Below are positions 1 to 6,055 of a stretch of DNA of 11,856 nt, one piece after another. The translations under genes and the position numbers were made by a program. The stretch lies in the NCBI GenBank assembly GCA_017467745.1, contig JAFUKV010000219.1, forward strand, positions 1 through 11,856, written 5' to 3'. The notes below the pieces were generated by a model. It did not search any database. It was not told where the DNA came from and saw nothing but the letters and a program-made list of their open reading frames with translations. Every line of letters begins with the position of its first letter. Within the stretch, counting starts at the first letter, position 1. Source of the DNA: Bacteroidaceae bacterium. GTDB lineage: Bacteria; Bacteroidota; Bacteroidia; Bacteroidales; CHK158-818.

Positions 1-243
1 GATGTTTATTTGCGTATTGTTAGGTTTTCCCGTACTTTCGACGAAAATAGAAACATCTACTTTTCCACGTTCAAGGCGTTTTGCTACCAGTGTTCTGATT
101 TGCATTTCGTTTTCCCGATAAATAGAGGGAATGCGGACTGACAAATCTAACTGTTTACTATTAAGCGATTTTATCTCTACTGTAATTTTTTTATCCGGCA
201 ATTCCGTTATGGCTTTACCGAATCCTGTCATTGATTGTATCAT
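1..243 (-). CDS. yicC: YicC-family endoribonuclease, N-terminal part (cut by window edge)
   Basis: I translated the first 81 codons on the minus strand; the frame is open to the window edge and the rest of the gene (the family is about 290 residues) lies outside. The protein begins MIQSMTGFGKA, the signature opening of the YicC/YloC family, followed by a conserved 'EIKSLNSKQLD' stretch (residues 23-33) and 'LVAKRLERGKVDV' (52-64), also typical of the family. YicC proteins are single-strand endoribonucleases involved in RNA turnover; that role comes from the family, not from this fragment. The start at 243 is chosen because family members usually open with M-I-x-S-M-T; an internal Met at 231 (MTGFGKA) is the alternative. 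It is divergent from tsaB, with 212 bp between the two start codons. Confidence 0.85.
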   Translation of the reverse strand, partial: MIQSMTGFGKAITELPDKKITVEIKSLNSKQLDLSVRIPSIYRENEMQIRTLVAKRLERGKVDVSIFVESTGKPNNTQINI

Positions 244-262
244 TTTTTAATACTAGTTTTTG

Positions 263-270
263 CAAATGTA
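263..270 (-). promoter_or_regulatory. Candidate -7 element for yicC
   Basis: Read on the minus strand this is TACATTTG, an exact match to the Bacteroidetes -7 consensus TAnnTTTG, 20 nt upstream of the yicC start codon. I see no clear -33 TTG at the usual spacing, so the call rests on the -7 box and its position. Confidence 0.4.
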
Positions 271-423
271 CTATATTTACGTTGAAAAATAATATATCGT
301 TCATTTTTTTCGGAGATATGATAACCTCTATTTCTTTTGTGGTAAGGAGATTGTTCTTTTATTTATTGAAGAAGAGAAAGATGAATTTCTAATGAGTTTT
401 ACCTGAAAATAAACAAATCTGAT

Positions 424-431
424 TATCTTTG
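424..431 (+). promoter_or_regulatory. Candidate -7 element for tsaB
   Basis: TATCTTTG matches the Bacteroidetes -7 consensus TAnnTTTG exactly and ends 24 nt before the tsaB start codon, which would give a short leader. The -33 element is weak. It would drive tsaB and the DUF4290 gene. Confidence 0.5.
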
Positions 432-455
432 CATTATTAAAATTTAGAGAGACAA

Positions 456-1148
456 ATGCCCGGTATATTAAATATTGAGACATCTACTTCTGTCTGTTCG
501 GTTGCTTTGACCAACGATGGAATGGTAATTTTTAATCAGGCGGATTATGACGGACCGTCGCATGCGTCCGTATTAGGCGGTTTTGTAAATGAAGCGGTAG
601 ATATGGCACGGATTAAAGATATTCCTATTGATGCTGTCGCTGTCAGTTGTGGTCCCGGCTCTTATACCGGTCTGCGTATCGGTGTATCGGAAGCGAAAGG
701 ATTGTGCTTCGGCTGGGAAAAACCGTTGATTGCCGTCAGTACGTTAGAACTGATGGTATGCCATGTTATGTTTTCTAAGATGTTACCGGAGAACGCTTTG
801 TTCTGTCCGATGATAGATGCTCGCCGCATGGAGGTGTATTCTGCTATATACAATTTGGCGTTAGAGCCGTTAAAACCTGTCTCAGCCGATGTTATAGATG
901 AAACTTCTTATAAAGAGTTTTTGGATACGCATATCGTATATTTTTTCGGGAATGGAGCAGATAAATGCAAAGAGAAGATTACGCATTCTAATGCTCGTTT
1001 TATAGATGGAGTAGTGCCTTTGGCAGCGGATATGACCGCATTGTCCGAGAGGGCTTTTCGACAAAAGAAATTTGAAGATGTCGCTTATTTCGAACCTTTT
1101 TATTTAAAAGAATTTGTTGCTACGACACCCAAAAATAAATTGTTCTGA
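456..1148 (+). CDS. tsaB: TsaB, tRNA threonylcarbamoyladenosine biosynthesis protein
   Basis: 230 residues, the normal length for TsaB. TsaB is a catalytically inactive paralogue of TsaD that scaffolds the TsaD-TsaB-TsaE complex, which adds threonylcarbamoyl to A37 of ANN-decoding tRNAs in the cytoplasm. The N-terminus (GILNIETSTSVCSVAL, residues 3-18) is the first strand pair of the ASKHA ATPase fold, and 'SCGPGSYTGLRIG' at 64-76 is the family hallmark. The PSHAS motif (34-38) sits where TsaD has its metal-binding helix but lacks the full HxxxH, as expected for TsaB. The start at 456 gives the expected N-terminus with no extra leader. Only 2 nt separate its stop from the next start codon, so it is very likely co-translated with the DUF4290 gene. 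Confidence 0.95.
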   Translation: MPGILNIETSTSVCSVALTNDGMVIFNQADYDGPSHASVLGGFVNEAVDMARIKDIPIDAVAVSCGPGSYTGLRIGVSEAKGLCFGWEKPLIAVSTLELMVCHVMFSKMLPENALFCPMIDARRMEVYSAIYNLALEPLKPVSADVIDETSYKEFLDTHIVYFFGNGADKCKEKITHSNARFIDGVVPLAADMTALSERAFRQKKFEDVAYFEPFYLKEFVATTPKNKLF

Positions 1149-1150
1149 TT

Positions 1151-1765
1151 ATGAAAAATTCTTACAGTTTGCAATATAATACGCAACTGAAAAAATTATT
1201 GTTGCCCGAATATGGGCGCAATGTTCAGCAAATGGTTGATCATTGTTTAACGATTAAAGACCGTGCTGAACGGACTCGTTGCGCTAATACGATAATTAAT
1301 ATTATGGGGAATCTTTTCCCTCATTTGCGTGATGTAGACGATTTTAAGCATAAATTATGGGATCATCTTGCCATTATGTCCGATTTTAAACTGGATATAG
1401 ATTATCCGTATGAGATTATAAGAAAAGAAAATTTATATACTCGCCCTGAAAAGATCCCGTATAGACTGACACCTATCCGTTATAGGCATTATGGAAAATC
1501 GTTGGAAGAAATGATTAAAAAAGCTGCGGACATGCCGGATGGTGAGGAGAAATGTTATTTGATTTCATTGTTGGCGAATCACATGAAAAAATCTTTCTTG
1601 ACTTGGAATAAAGAAGTTGTAGACGATGAAAAAATTTTTAAAGATTTGAAAGAATATTCACGGGGACGAATAAGTTTAGATCAAGAGAATATCAAATTGA
1701 AAGAAGCGAAAGATATTTTGCAACAGCGAAAACCTAAAAATAATGGAAAAAAAGCGGCTCGATAG
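1151..1765 (+). CDS. DUF4290 family protein
   Basis: 204-residue cytoplasmic protein; no signal peptide or membrane segment. The N-terminal region (about 6-90), including 'LLPEYGRNVQQMVDH' (17-31) and a 'FKHKLWDHLA' stretch near residue 68, is what I recognise as DUF4290, a family common in Bacteroidetes and of unknown function. The C-terminal third is charged and Lys-rich and ends GKKAAR. It starts 2 nt after the tsaB stop, so the two are probably translationally coupled. The last codons, including the TAG stop, lie inside an intrinsic terminator hairpin (1747-1776), an unusual overlap. The protein is likely structural or regulatory; no catalytic motif is visible and I do not assign a function. 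Confidence 0.85.
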   Translation: MKNSYSLQYNTQLKKLLLPEYGRNVQQMVDHCLTIKDRAERTRCANTIINIMGNLFPHLRDVDDFKHKLWDHLAIMSDFKLDIDYPYEIIRKENLYTRPEKIPYRLTPIRYRHYGKSLEEMIKKAADMPDGEEKCYLISLLANHMKKSFLTWNKEVVDDEKIFKDLKEYSRGRISLDQENIKLKEAKDILQQRKPKNNGKKAAR

Positions 1766-1776
1766 TCGCTTTTTTT
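1747..1776 (+). terminator. Intrinsic terminator overlapping the DUF4290 stop codon
   Basis: AAAAAAAGCGGCT pairs with AGTCGCTTTTTTT around a CGAT loop (13 bp with one G-U), the 3' arm ending in seven T. The TAG stop (1763-1765) spans the loop and upper stem, so the terminator encodes the final Lys-Lys-Ala-Ala-Arg. It lies 35 nt before the murA start. Confidence 0.8.
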
Positions 1777-1811
1777 ATATCTTGCAACAAAAAATATAAG
1801 ATATAGATAAC

Positions 1812-3116
1812 ATGGCTTCATTTATAATAGAAGGCGGACATAAATTGAGTGGAGATATTACGCCGCAAGGTGCTAAAAACGAAGCGTTGCAGATTATTTG
1901 CGCTACGTTGCTGACAGATCAGGAAGTAAAAATATATAATCTGCCGAATATCTTGGATGTAAATAATCTGATACAGCTTTTACGGGATATGGGTGTGAAA
2001 GTTGAGCATATAGGGGAAAACGCATATAGTTTTAAGGCTGATAACGTGAATATCGCTTATTTAAGGAGCGATGATTTTCTTCGGCGTTGTACCTCTCTTC
2101 GCGGATCGGTAATGATTGTCGGGCCTTTGATTGCCCGTTTTGGCGAAGCGTTGGTTGCCAAACCCGGCGGAGATAAGATAGGTAGAAGACGATTGGATAC
2201 GCATTTTATAGGAATACAAAAATTAGGAGCAGAATTTTCGTATTGTCCGGACAGGCAAATTTATAAAATTAAAGCCGATAAGTTAACCGGTACTTACATG
2301 TTGTTAGACGAGGCTTCTGTTACCGGTACAGCCAATATTTTAATGGCCGCCGTTTTAGCAGAGGGCACAACTACCATATATAATGCCGCTTGCGAACCGT
2401 ATTTGCAACAACTTTCTCGTATGCTTAATCGTATGGGCGCAAAAATATCAGGTATCGGCTCTAATTTATTGACAATAGAGGGCGTCAAGTCTTTAAAAGG
2501 TACGGAGCATACCATATTGCCCGATATGATTGAAATAGGCAGTTTTATCGGTATGGCGGCGATGACGGGTTCGGACATTACTATAAAAAATGTATCATAT
2601 AAGGATTTAGGGATTATTCCCGATAATTTTCGTAAAATGGGCATTTCTGTCGACTTGATAGGAGACGATATACATATTCCGACACACGATGTTTATGAAA
2701 TAGAGACTTTTATAGATGGCTCTATTATGACATTTGCCGATGCGCCGTGGCCGGGTTTGACGCCAGACTTGTTGAGCGTTTTTTTAGTAGTAGCTACGCA
2801 AGCGAAAGGCAGTGTGCTGATTCATCAAAAGATGTTTGAAAGCCGCCTGTTTTTTGTCGATAAATTAATTGATATGGGGGCTCAAATCATATTGTGCGAC
2901 CCGCATAGAGCTACGGTAATAGGGCAGGGGAAAGCCCGTACTCTGAAAGCGTCAACAATGGTATCGCCCGATATTCGGGCTGGTATCGCCTTGTTGATAG
3001 CGGCTATGTCTGCCGAAGGCACTAGTACCATTCATAATATAGAACAAATAGATAGGGGGTATCAGGATATTGATAAGCGGTTGAACAAGATAGGTGCACG
3101 CATAACACGGTTATAA
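1812..3116 (+). CDS. murA: UDP-N-acetylglucosamine 1-carboxyvinyltransferase, Asp-type active site
   Basis: 434 residues, full length. MurA transfers enolpyruvate from PEP to UDP-GlcNAc, the first committed step of peptidoglycan synthesis, in the cytoplasm. Visible residues: K22-N23 in 'GAKNEAL' (substrate binding), the loop 'KPGGDKIGRRRLD' (117-129) with R126 matching E. coli R120, D319 in 'GLTPDL' (the D305 equivalent, general base), and R389 in 'PDIRAG' (R397 equivalent). The position that is Cys115 in E. coli is D121 here (codon 2172-2174); Asp at this position is known to keep activity and block fosfomycin alkylation. A variant -7-like TATCTTGC lies at 1778-1785, and an 8-bp inverted repeat (1776-1783 with 1798-1805) lies in the leader. 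It is followed after 8 nt by rimM, so the two form an operon. Confidence 0.96.
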   Translation: MASFIIEGGHKLSGDITPQGAKNEALQIICATLLTDQEVKIYNLPNILDVNNLIQLLRDMGVKVEHIGENAYSFKADNVNIAYLRSDDFLRRCTSLRGSVMIVGPLIARFGEALVAKPGGDKIGRRRLDTHFIGIQKLGAEFSYCPDRQIYKIKADKLTGTYMLLDEASVTGTANILMAAVLAEGTTTIYNAACEPYLQQLSRMLNRMGAKISGIGSNLLTIEGVKSLKGTEHTILPDMIEIGSFIGMAAMTGSDITIKNVSYKDLGIIPDNFRKMGISVDLIGDDIHIPTHDVYEIETFIDGSIMTFADAPWPGLTPDLLSVFLVVATQAKGSVLIHQKMFESRLFFVDKLIDMGAQIILCDPHRATVIGQGKARTLKASTMVSPDIRAGIALLIAAMSAEGTSTIHNIEQIDRGYQDIDKRLNKIGARITRL

Positions 3117-3124
3117 TAAATAAT

Positions 3125-3643
3125 ATGATTAAGAGAGAAGAACTGATAAAAATCGGTATTTTTAATAAACCGCACGGTCTTAAAGGGGAATTGTTGTTTT
3201 CGTTTACAGACGATATATTTGATCGTTGCGATTCTCCGTATCTTGTTTGTCAAATTGATGGAATTTTTGTGCCGTTTTATATAGAAGAGTATCGATTTCG
3301 TAGCGATTCCACCGCATTAATGAAGTTAGAAGATATAGATTCGGATACGGAAGCCCGAATATTTACTAATTCAGATGTATTTTATTCGAAGAAGTATATT
3401 TCGGACGAAGATATTAATATGGTTTCCGGTGATTATTTTCTGGAATACCTGATTATTGATGATGTTTTAGGTGAAATAGGACGGATAAAAAGATTGGACG
3501 ACTCTACTGTAAATTTACTTTTTGAAGTAGATTATAAAAATAAAGAAATACTTATACCTGCAAATGATAATTTCATATCTCATATAGATGATGATAAAAA
3601 AATTATCTATATGCAGATACCCGAAGCATTGTTGTATTTGTAA
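3125..3643 (+). CDS. rimM: Ribosome maturation factor RimM
   Basis: 172 residues, usual length. RimM binds ribosomal protein S19 and helps mature the 3' (head) domain of the 30S subunit. The N-terminal RimM barrel (about 6-88) opens with 'IGIFNKPHGLKGELLFSF' (10-27), the family signature, and the C-terminal PRC-barrel runs from about 97 to 170 (MVSGDYFLEYLIIDD, then the acidic 'EVDYKNKEILIP'). It begins 8 nt after murA stops, which points to one transcript. In many bacteria rimM sits with rpsP and trmD; here it is with murA instead. No convincing terminator follows; a short AGAGT-TAT-ACTCT palindrome at 3670-3682 has no T run. Confidence 0.93.
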   Translation: MIKREELIKIGIFNKPHGLKGELLFSFTDDIFDRCDSPYLVCQIDGIFVPFYIEEYRFRSDSTALMKLEDIDSDTEARIFTNSDVFYSKKYISDEDINMVSGDYFLEYLIIDDVLGEIGRIKRLDDSTVNLLFEVDYKNKEILIPANDNFISHIDDDKKIIYMQIPEALLYL

Positions 3644-3737
3644 TTATTTGTATATAAGAGAGATTGTAAAGAGTTATACTCTATAAATAGATTGTGTTAA
3701 CATATATAAAATAGTGCTATTTTACTAAATAACTTTA

Positions 3738-3745
3738 TATATTTG
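3738..3745 (+). promoter_or_regulatory. -7 promoter element for perR-rubrerythrin
   Basis: TATATTTG matches the TAnnTTTG -7 consensus 34 nt upstream of the regulator's start codon. Transcription would begin near 3750, just before the palindromic operator at 3760-3774. The -33 region (tattttac near 3718) is weak, which is common at regulated promoters. Confidence 0.5.
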
Positions 3746-3759
3746 CAATGATTTTAAAA

Positions 3760-3774
3760 TTGTAATTATTACAA
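3760..3774. promoter_or_regulatory. Per-box-like operator, perfect 7-1-7 palindrome
   Basis: TTGTAAT-T-ATTACAA is a perfect inverted repeat with the 7-1-7 layout of Fur-family boxes and resembles the Bacillus Per box TTATAATnATTATAA. It lies between the -7 element and the start codon, 5 nt before the ATG, so a bound repressor would block initiation or early elongation. That it is bound by the adjacent regulator is inference. Confidence 0.65.
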
Positions 3775-3779
3775 ATTAA

Positions 3780-4193
3780 ATGGAATTAGCGCAAAAACAT
3801 CTCATATTACATAATATAAAACCATCCGTACAACGGGTGTTTATTATGAATTATCTGTTGGAAAATAAAATACATCCTACCGCAGATATGATATTTAATG
3901 AGTTGTACGTTAAAATGCCTACCCTTTCTCGTACTACGGTATATAACACATTAAAATTATTGGTGGACGAGAAAGCGATTCAAATGATAACTATTGACGA
4001 AAAAAATGCCCGTTATGATGCTGATACATCTCGACATGCACATTTTAAATGTAAAGGTTGTGGAGGAGTATTTGATGTTATTACATCAGGGGTAGATGCA
4101 ATAACGGTAAAAGAAAGCGAAGAGTTTATTATTGATGATGTTCAGATTTATTGTCATGGGTACTGTAAAAAATGTATGAAGAACCACATTTAA
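3780..4193 (+). CDS. perR: Fur-family peroxide-sensing regulator, PerR type
   Basis: 137 residues, normal for the Fur family. The N-terminal winged helix (1-78) includes the recognition region 'LSRTTVYNTLKLL' (49-61). The C-terminal metal and dimer domain carries H32, D80, H86, H88 and D99, which align with B. subtilis PerR H37, D85, H91, H93 and D104 at a constant offset of five, by eye. D99 rather than Glu at the last position is the PerR hallmark for Fe-dependent histidine oxidation by H2O2. The structural zinc site is C91xxC94 with C129xxC132; an extra Cys sits at 125. The downstream rubrerythrin (33 nt gap) supports peroxide sensing, and a palindromic operator immediately upstream suggests autoregulation. 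Fur or Zur function cannot be fully excluded. Confidence 0.82.
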   Translation: MELAQKHLILHNIKPSVQRVFIMNYLLENKIHPTADMIFNELYVKMPTLSRTTVYNTLKLLVDEKAIQMITIDEKNARYDADTSRHAHFKCKGCGGVFDVITSGVDAITVKESEEFIIDDVQIYCHGYCKKCMKNHI

Positions 4194-4226
4194 TTTAAAT
4201 AGATATAAAAACAAAAACATTGCATT

Positions 4227-4778
4227 ATGAAAAAATTTATTTGTACTGTATGCGGTTATGTTCACGAAGGAGATGAAGCTCCTGAATTTTGTCCTCAGTG
4301 TAAACAACCTAAAAGCAAATTTAAAGAATTAATAGAATCGGATGCAGCTTTGACTTTTGCAGACGAACATGTAATAGGCGTAGCCAAAGGTTGTGATGAA
4401 GAGATGATTAAAGATTTGAACGCTCATTTCATGGGAGAATGTACAGAAGTCGGTATGTATTTGGCTATGAGCCGTCAGGCTGATCGTGAAGGTTATCCCG
4501 AAGTAGCAGAAGCTTTTAAACGTTATGCTTGGGAAGAAGCAGAACATGCGGCTAAGTTTGCCGAACTGTTGGGAGATGTTGTTTGGGATACTAAAACGAA
4601 TCTTGAAAAACGAAAAAATGCAGAAGCCGGGGCATGCGAAGATAAAAAACGTATTGCTACTCGGGCTAAACAACTGAACCTCGATGCTATTCACGATACT
4701 GTTCATGAAATGGCGAAAGATGAAGCTCGTCATGGTAAAGGTTTTGAAGGCTTATATAACCGTTATTTCAAGAAATAA
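4227..4778 (+). CDS. rbr: Reverse rubrerythrin (NADH peroxidase-type)
   Basis: 183 residues. Rubrerythrins reduce hydrogen peroxide to water in the cytoplasm of anaerobes, using electrons from NADH through a rubredoxin centre. The domain order is reversed compared with classic rubrerythrin: the rubredoxin-type centre comes first (C6xxC9 and C22xxC25), then a four-helix diiron domain from about 55 to 183. Diiron ligands visible are E71 (in 'MGECTEVGMY'), E104xxH107 ('EEAEH') and E166xxH169 ('DEARH'). No promoter element is visible in the 33-nt gap after perR, so I infer co-transcription under the same operator. A strong terminator follows. Confidence 0.93.
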   Translation: MKKFICTVCGYVHEGDEAPEFCPQCKQPKSKFKELIESDAALTFADEHVIGVAKGCDEEMIKDLNAHFMGECTEVGMYLAMSRQADREGYPEVAEAFKRYAWEEAEHAAKFAELLGDVVWDTKTNLEKRKNAEAGACEDKKRIATRAKQLNLDAIHDTVHEMAKDEARHGKGFEGLYNRYFKK

Positions 4779-4784
4779 AGATTT

Positions 4785-4834
4785 CTATTTATACAAAAAA
4801 AGCACCGATTTCGGTGCTTTTTTTGTATAAATAG
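4785..4834. terminator. Bidirectional intrinsic terminator after rubrerythrin
   Basis: A perfect 24-bp inverted repeat: 4785-4808 pairs with 4811-4834 around a 2-nt centre (in practice a small loop). The GC-rich core is AGCACCGA/TCGGTGCT, flanked by seven A on the left and seven T on the right, so it can end transcripts on either strand. Confidence 0.9.
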
Positions 4835-5190
4835 CTTTATATGAATTAGCGAATAAAGATTTAGAAAACTTATCCGCTTTTATATATATTCCTCCTATAA
4901 ATGATTATATAATTTATAAAGGTCTTATATTTTACCCTATTGCTTAACAAAGAATCATCACTGTAAAACAATATCTGGAACCTTTATAGAAAATCTTTTT
5001 TTATTTTACGGAGATATTTCGTGTGTCTTTTTATTAAGTCTAAAACTTGATGAATCGGTATGTTATAATCAAGTTGTTTATTATTAGTTGTTTGTGTATA
5101 TGTATTTTTTAATACAAACGCTTTATAAGTTAAATAATTTAAATGTGCGATATTTTTATTCGGTTTTATATGCTATATAACATAATATTC
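4835..5190. other. Very AT-rich intergenic stretch without a recognised gene
   Basis: I see no credible coding frame, tRNA or repeat here. The only structure is an 8-bp inverted repeat, AACTTGAT (5044-5051) and ATCAAGTT (5068-5075), with a 16-nt loop followed by a broken T-rich stretch; it could be a weak terminator or chance. The right end holds the upstream part of the small-RNA promoter, whose tataacata sequence is shared with the second copy. Confidence 0.5.
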
Positions 5191-5191
5191 G

Positions 5192-5199
5192 TATATTTG
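5192..5199 (+). promoter_or_regulatory. -7 element of small RNA copy 1
   Basis: TATATTTG matches TAnnTTTG, six nucleotides before the 57-nt conserved element. The same box, with upstream ttcg and tataacata sequence, precedes copy 2 at the same distance within one nucleotide, so the promoter was duplicated or conserved together with the transcript. Confidence 0.6.
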
Positions 5200-5204
5200 C
5201 ATAT

Positions 5205-5272
5205 GTGTTTTTCATGGTATTAGATTTAAAGTTAACAAAGATTGGTTGTCGTGAGACAACCATTTTTTCTTT
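5205..5272 (+). ncRNA. Putative small RNA, copy 1 of a paralogous pair
   Basis: A stretch of 57 nt (5205-5261) is identical to 5869-5925. It has its own -7 box just upstream and ends in a hairpin, GGTTGTC (5244-5250), GTGA loop, GACAACC (5255-5261), with a run of six T after it: a complete promoter-to-terminator unit of about 65-70 nt. The 5' part is AT-rich and probably single-stranded. The layout fits an independent small RNA; paralogous small-RNA families have been reported in Bacteroides, but I cannot confirm this is one of them. Alternatively it contains a 20-codon ORF (5214-5276) starting MVLDLKLTKIGCRETT; the identical DNA of both copies does not tell RNA from peptide. Confidence 0.65.
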
Positions 5273-5414
5273 ATAAAAGTTGTTATTCCCAAAAGCGAGT
5301 ATTTGAGAGAAGAAAAAAGGGTGATTCTATAAATATTTTTCTGATATTATATGTAAAAAGAAGTATTGGATAGATACTCAATAAAGTTGTTTGAGGAAAA
5401 TTTTCTGTAATAAT

Positions 5415-5454
5415 AAAATAATCGAGGAGATTGTTTTTTCTCCTCGATTATTTT
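5415..5454 (-). terminator. Intrinsic terminator of the DUF2007 gene
   Basis: A perfect 16-bp inverted repeat (5415-5430 with 5439-5454) around an 8-nt loop, core TCGAGGAGA/TCTCCTCGA, with T-rich ends on both strands. It lies 12 nt past the stop of the DUF2007 gene on the minus strand. It could also stop rightward read-through from small RNA copy 1. Confidence 0.85.
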
Positions 5455-5466
5455 TGTGACAAGAGA

Positions 5467-5697
5467 TTATTTTTGTCGTTGTTCTTTTAATATTTCAGTT
5501 GCACGGGGAATATCTTTTTCAAATAAATGCAGGTTTATGCCGGCAATAGGTAAAGGCATACCTGTATAGTTCAGATTTTCTCCCGATAAAAAACATTCGA
5601 TACCGTTTTCTTGTAAAATATCCATTACCATGTGTGCGGCAACATCGTCCGAAAAAGACTTATACACAACAATCTTATCTTTATCTTCCATAACCAT
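5467..5697 (-). CDS. DUF2007-family small protein
   Basis: 76 residues, cytoplasmic, no signal or membrane segment. The pattern 'VVYKSFSDDVAAHMVMDILQENGIECFLSGENL' in outline (residues 10-42), followed by a hydrophobic 'PIAGINLHLFEKD' (50-62) and 'RATEILKE' at the end, matches the DUF2007 'putative signal transducing protein' family: a small ferredoxin-like alpha-beta domain of unknown role. The start could be 5697 or the second Met at 5691. The gene stands alone, with its own promoter candidate and a strong terminator, and is flanked on both sides by copies of the small-RNA element in the opposite orientation. Confidence 0.8.
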   Translation of the reverse strand: MVMEDKDKIVVYKSFSDDVAAHMVMDILQENGIECFLSGENLNYTGMPLPIAGINLHLFEKDIPRATEILKEQRQK

Positions 5698-5733
5698 ATT
5701 ATTTAAAAGGTTTATACTTGGAAATTATTTGTA

Positions 5734-5764
5734 TAAATATAATGATATTTTTTGTGTATCGCAA
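5734..5764 (-). promoter_or_regulatory. Candidate promoter for the DUF2007 gene
   Basis: On the minus strand a TTG (5764-5762, within a TTTG) is followed after 20 nt by TATATTTA (5741-5734), one mismatch from the Bacteroidetes TAnnTTTG. The -7-like box lies 36 nt before the start codon. In sequence this rich in A and T a chance match is possible. Confidence 0.35.
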
Positions 5765-5856
5765 AAAAACTGCTTATATATTGAAGTATATAGTTAAATA
5801 AGGTGAATTGTTTTGTTTTTTATGCCTATGGGTATGTTTTATAACATATATGTTCG

Positions 5857-5864
5857 TATATTTG
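5857..5864 (+). promoter_or_regulatory. -7 element of small RNA copy 2
   Basis: TATATTTG, matching TAnnTTTG, five nucleotides before the second 57-nt element. Just upstream is a perfect 12-nt palindrome, AACATATATGTT (5843-5854), which is degenerate in copy 1; it might be a regulator site or chance. Confidence 0.6.
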
Positions 5865-5868
5865 CAGA

Positions 5869-5936
5869 GTGTTTTTCATGGTATTAGATTTAAAGTTAAC
5901 AAAGATTGGTTGTCGTGAGACAACCTTTCGTTTTTT
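5869..5936 (+). ncRNA. Putative small RNA, copy 2 of a paralogous pair
   Basis: Positions 5869-5925 are identical to 5205-5261, including the GTGA-capped 7-bp hairpin (5908-5925); the T-rich tail differs (TTTCGTTTTTT). The conserved -7 box sits just upstream. Similarity fades after the terminator, though a loosely matching 'ctttataa ... aaagcga' block follows both copies. The embedded reading frame starts at 5878 with the same 16 residues as copy 1 but runs on for about 46 codons through unrelated sequence, which argues that the RNA rather than a fixed peptide is the conserved product. The unit sits 664 nt from copy 1, same orientation, on the other side of the DUF2007 gene. Confidence 0.65.
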
Positions 5937-6003
5937 ATATACTTTCGTTCTTTATAAGAATCTGTTCCAAAGCGATTCCTATTTTATAAATATATTGTAT
6001 TTA

Positions 6004-6040
6004 TGTACTAAGTAACCTAAGGTAGGGTTATTTAAGTACA
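6004..6040 (-). terminator. Weak hairpin downstream of the IbrB-like gene
   Basis: TGTACTAAGTAACC (6004-6017) nearly pairs with GGTTATTTAAGTACA (6026-6040), with one wobble and one bulge, 15 nt past the stop on the minus strand. The following T run is poor, so this is only a possible terminator. Confidence 0.35.
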
Positions 6041-6055
6041 AAAATTTGTATGACA

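Noticed and set aside
318..392. 24-codon frame between yicC and tsaB
   Set aside because: It has no promoter, no conserved feature and a length expected by chance in AT-rich spacer.
2294..2644. 116-codon open frame on the minus strand
   Set aside because: It is fully antisense to murA, which has intact catalytic residues; it has no promoter or recognisable domain.
3670..3682. AGAGT-TAT-ACTCT palindrome after rimM as a terminator
   Set aside because: The stem is only 5 bp and no T run follows.
4329..4733. 134-codon open frame on the minus strand
   Set aside because: It is fully antisense to the rubrerythrin gene; the Phe/Cys/Ser-rich composition is typical of a shadow frame.
5205..5925. The two repeats as a CRISPR array or insertion-sequence ends
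   Set aside because: There are only two direct copies 664 nt apart, no array spacing, no inverted ends and no transposase; a promoter and terminator in each copy fit small RNA genes better.
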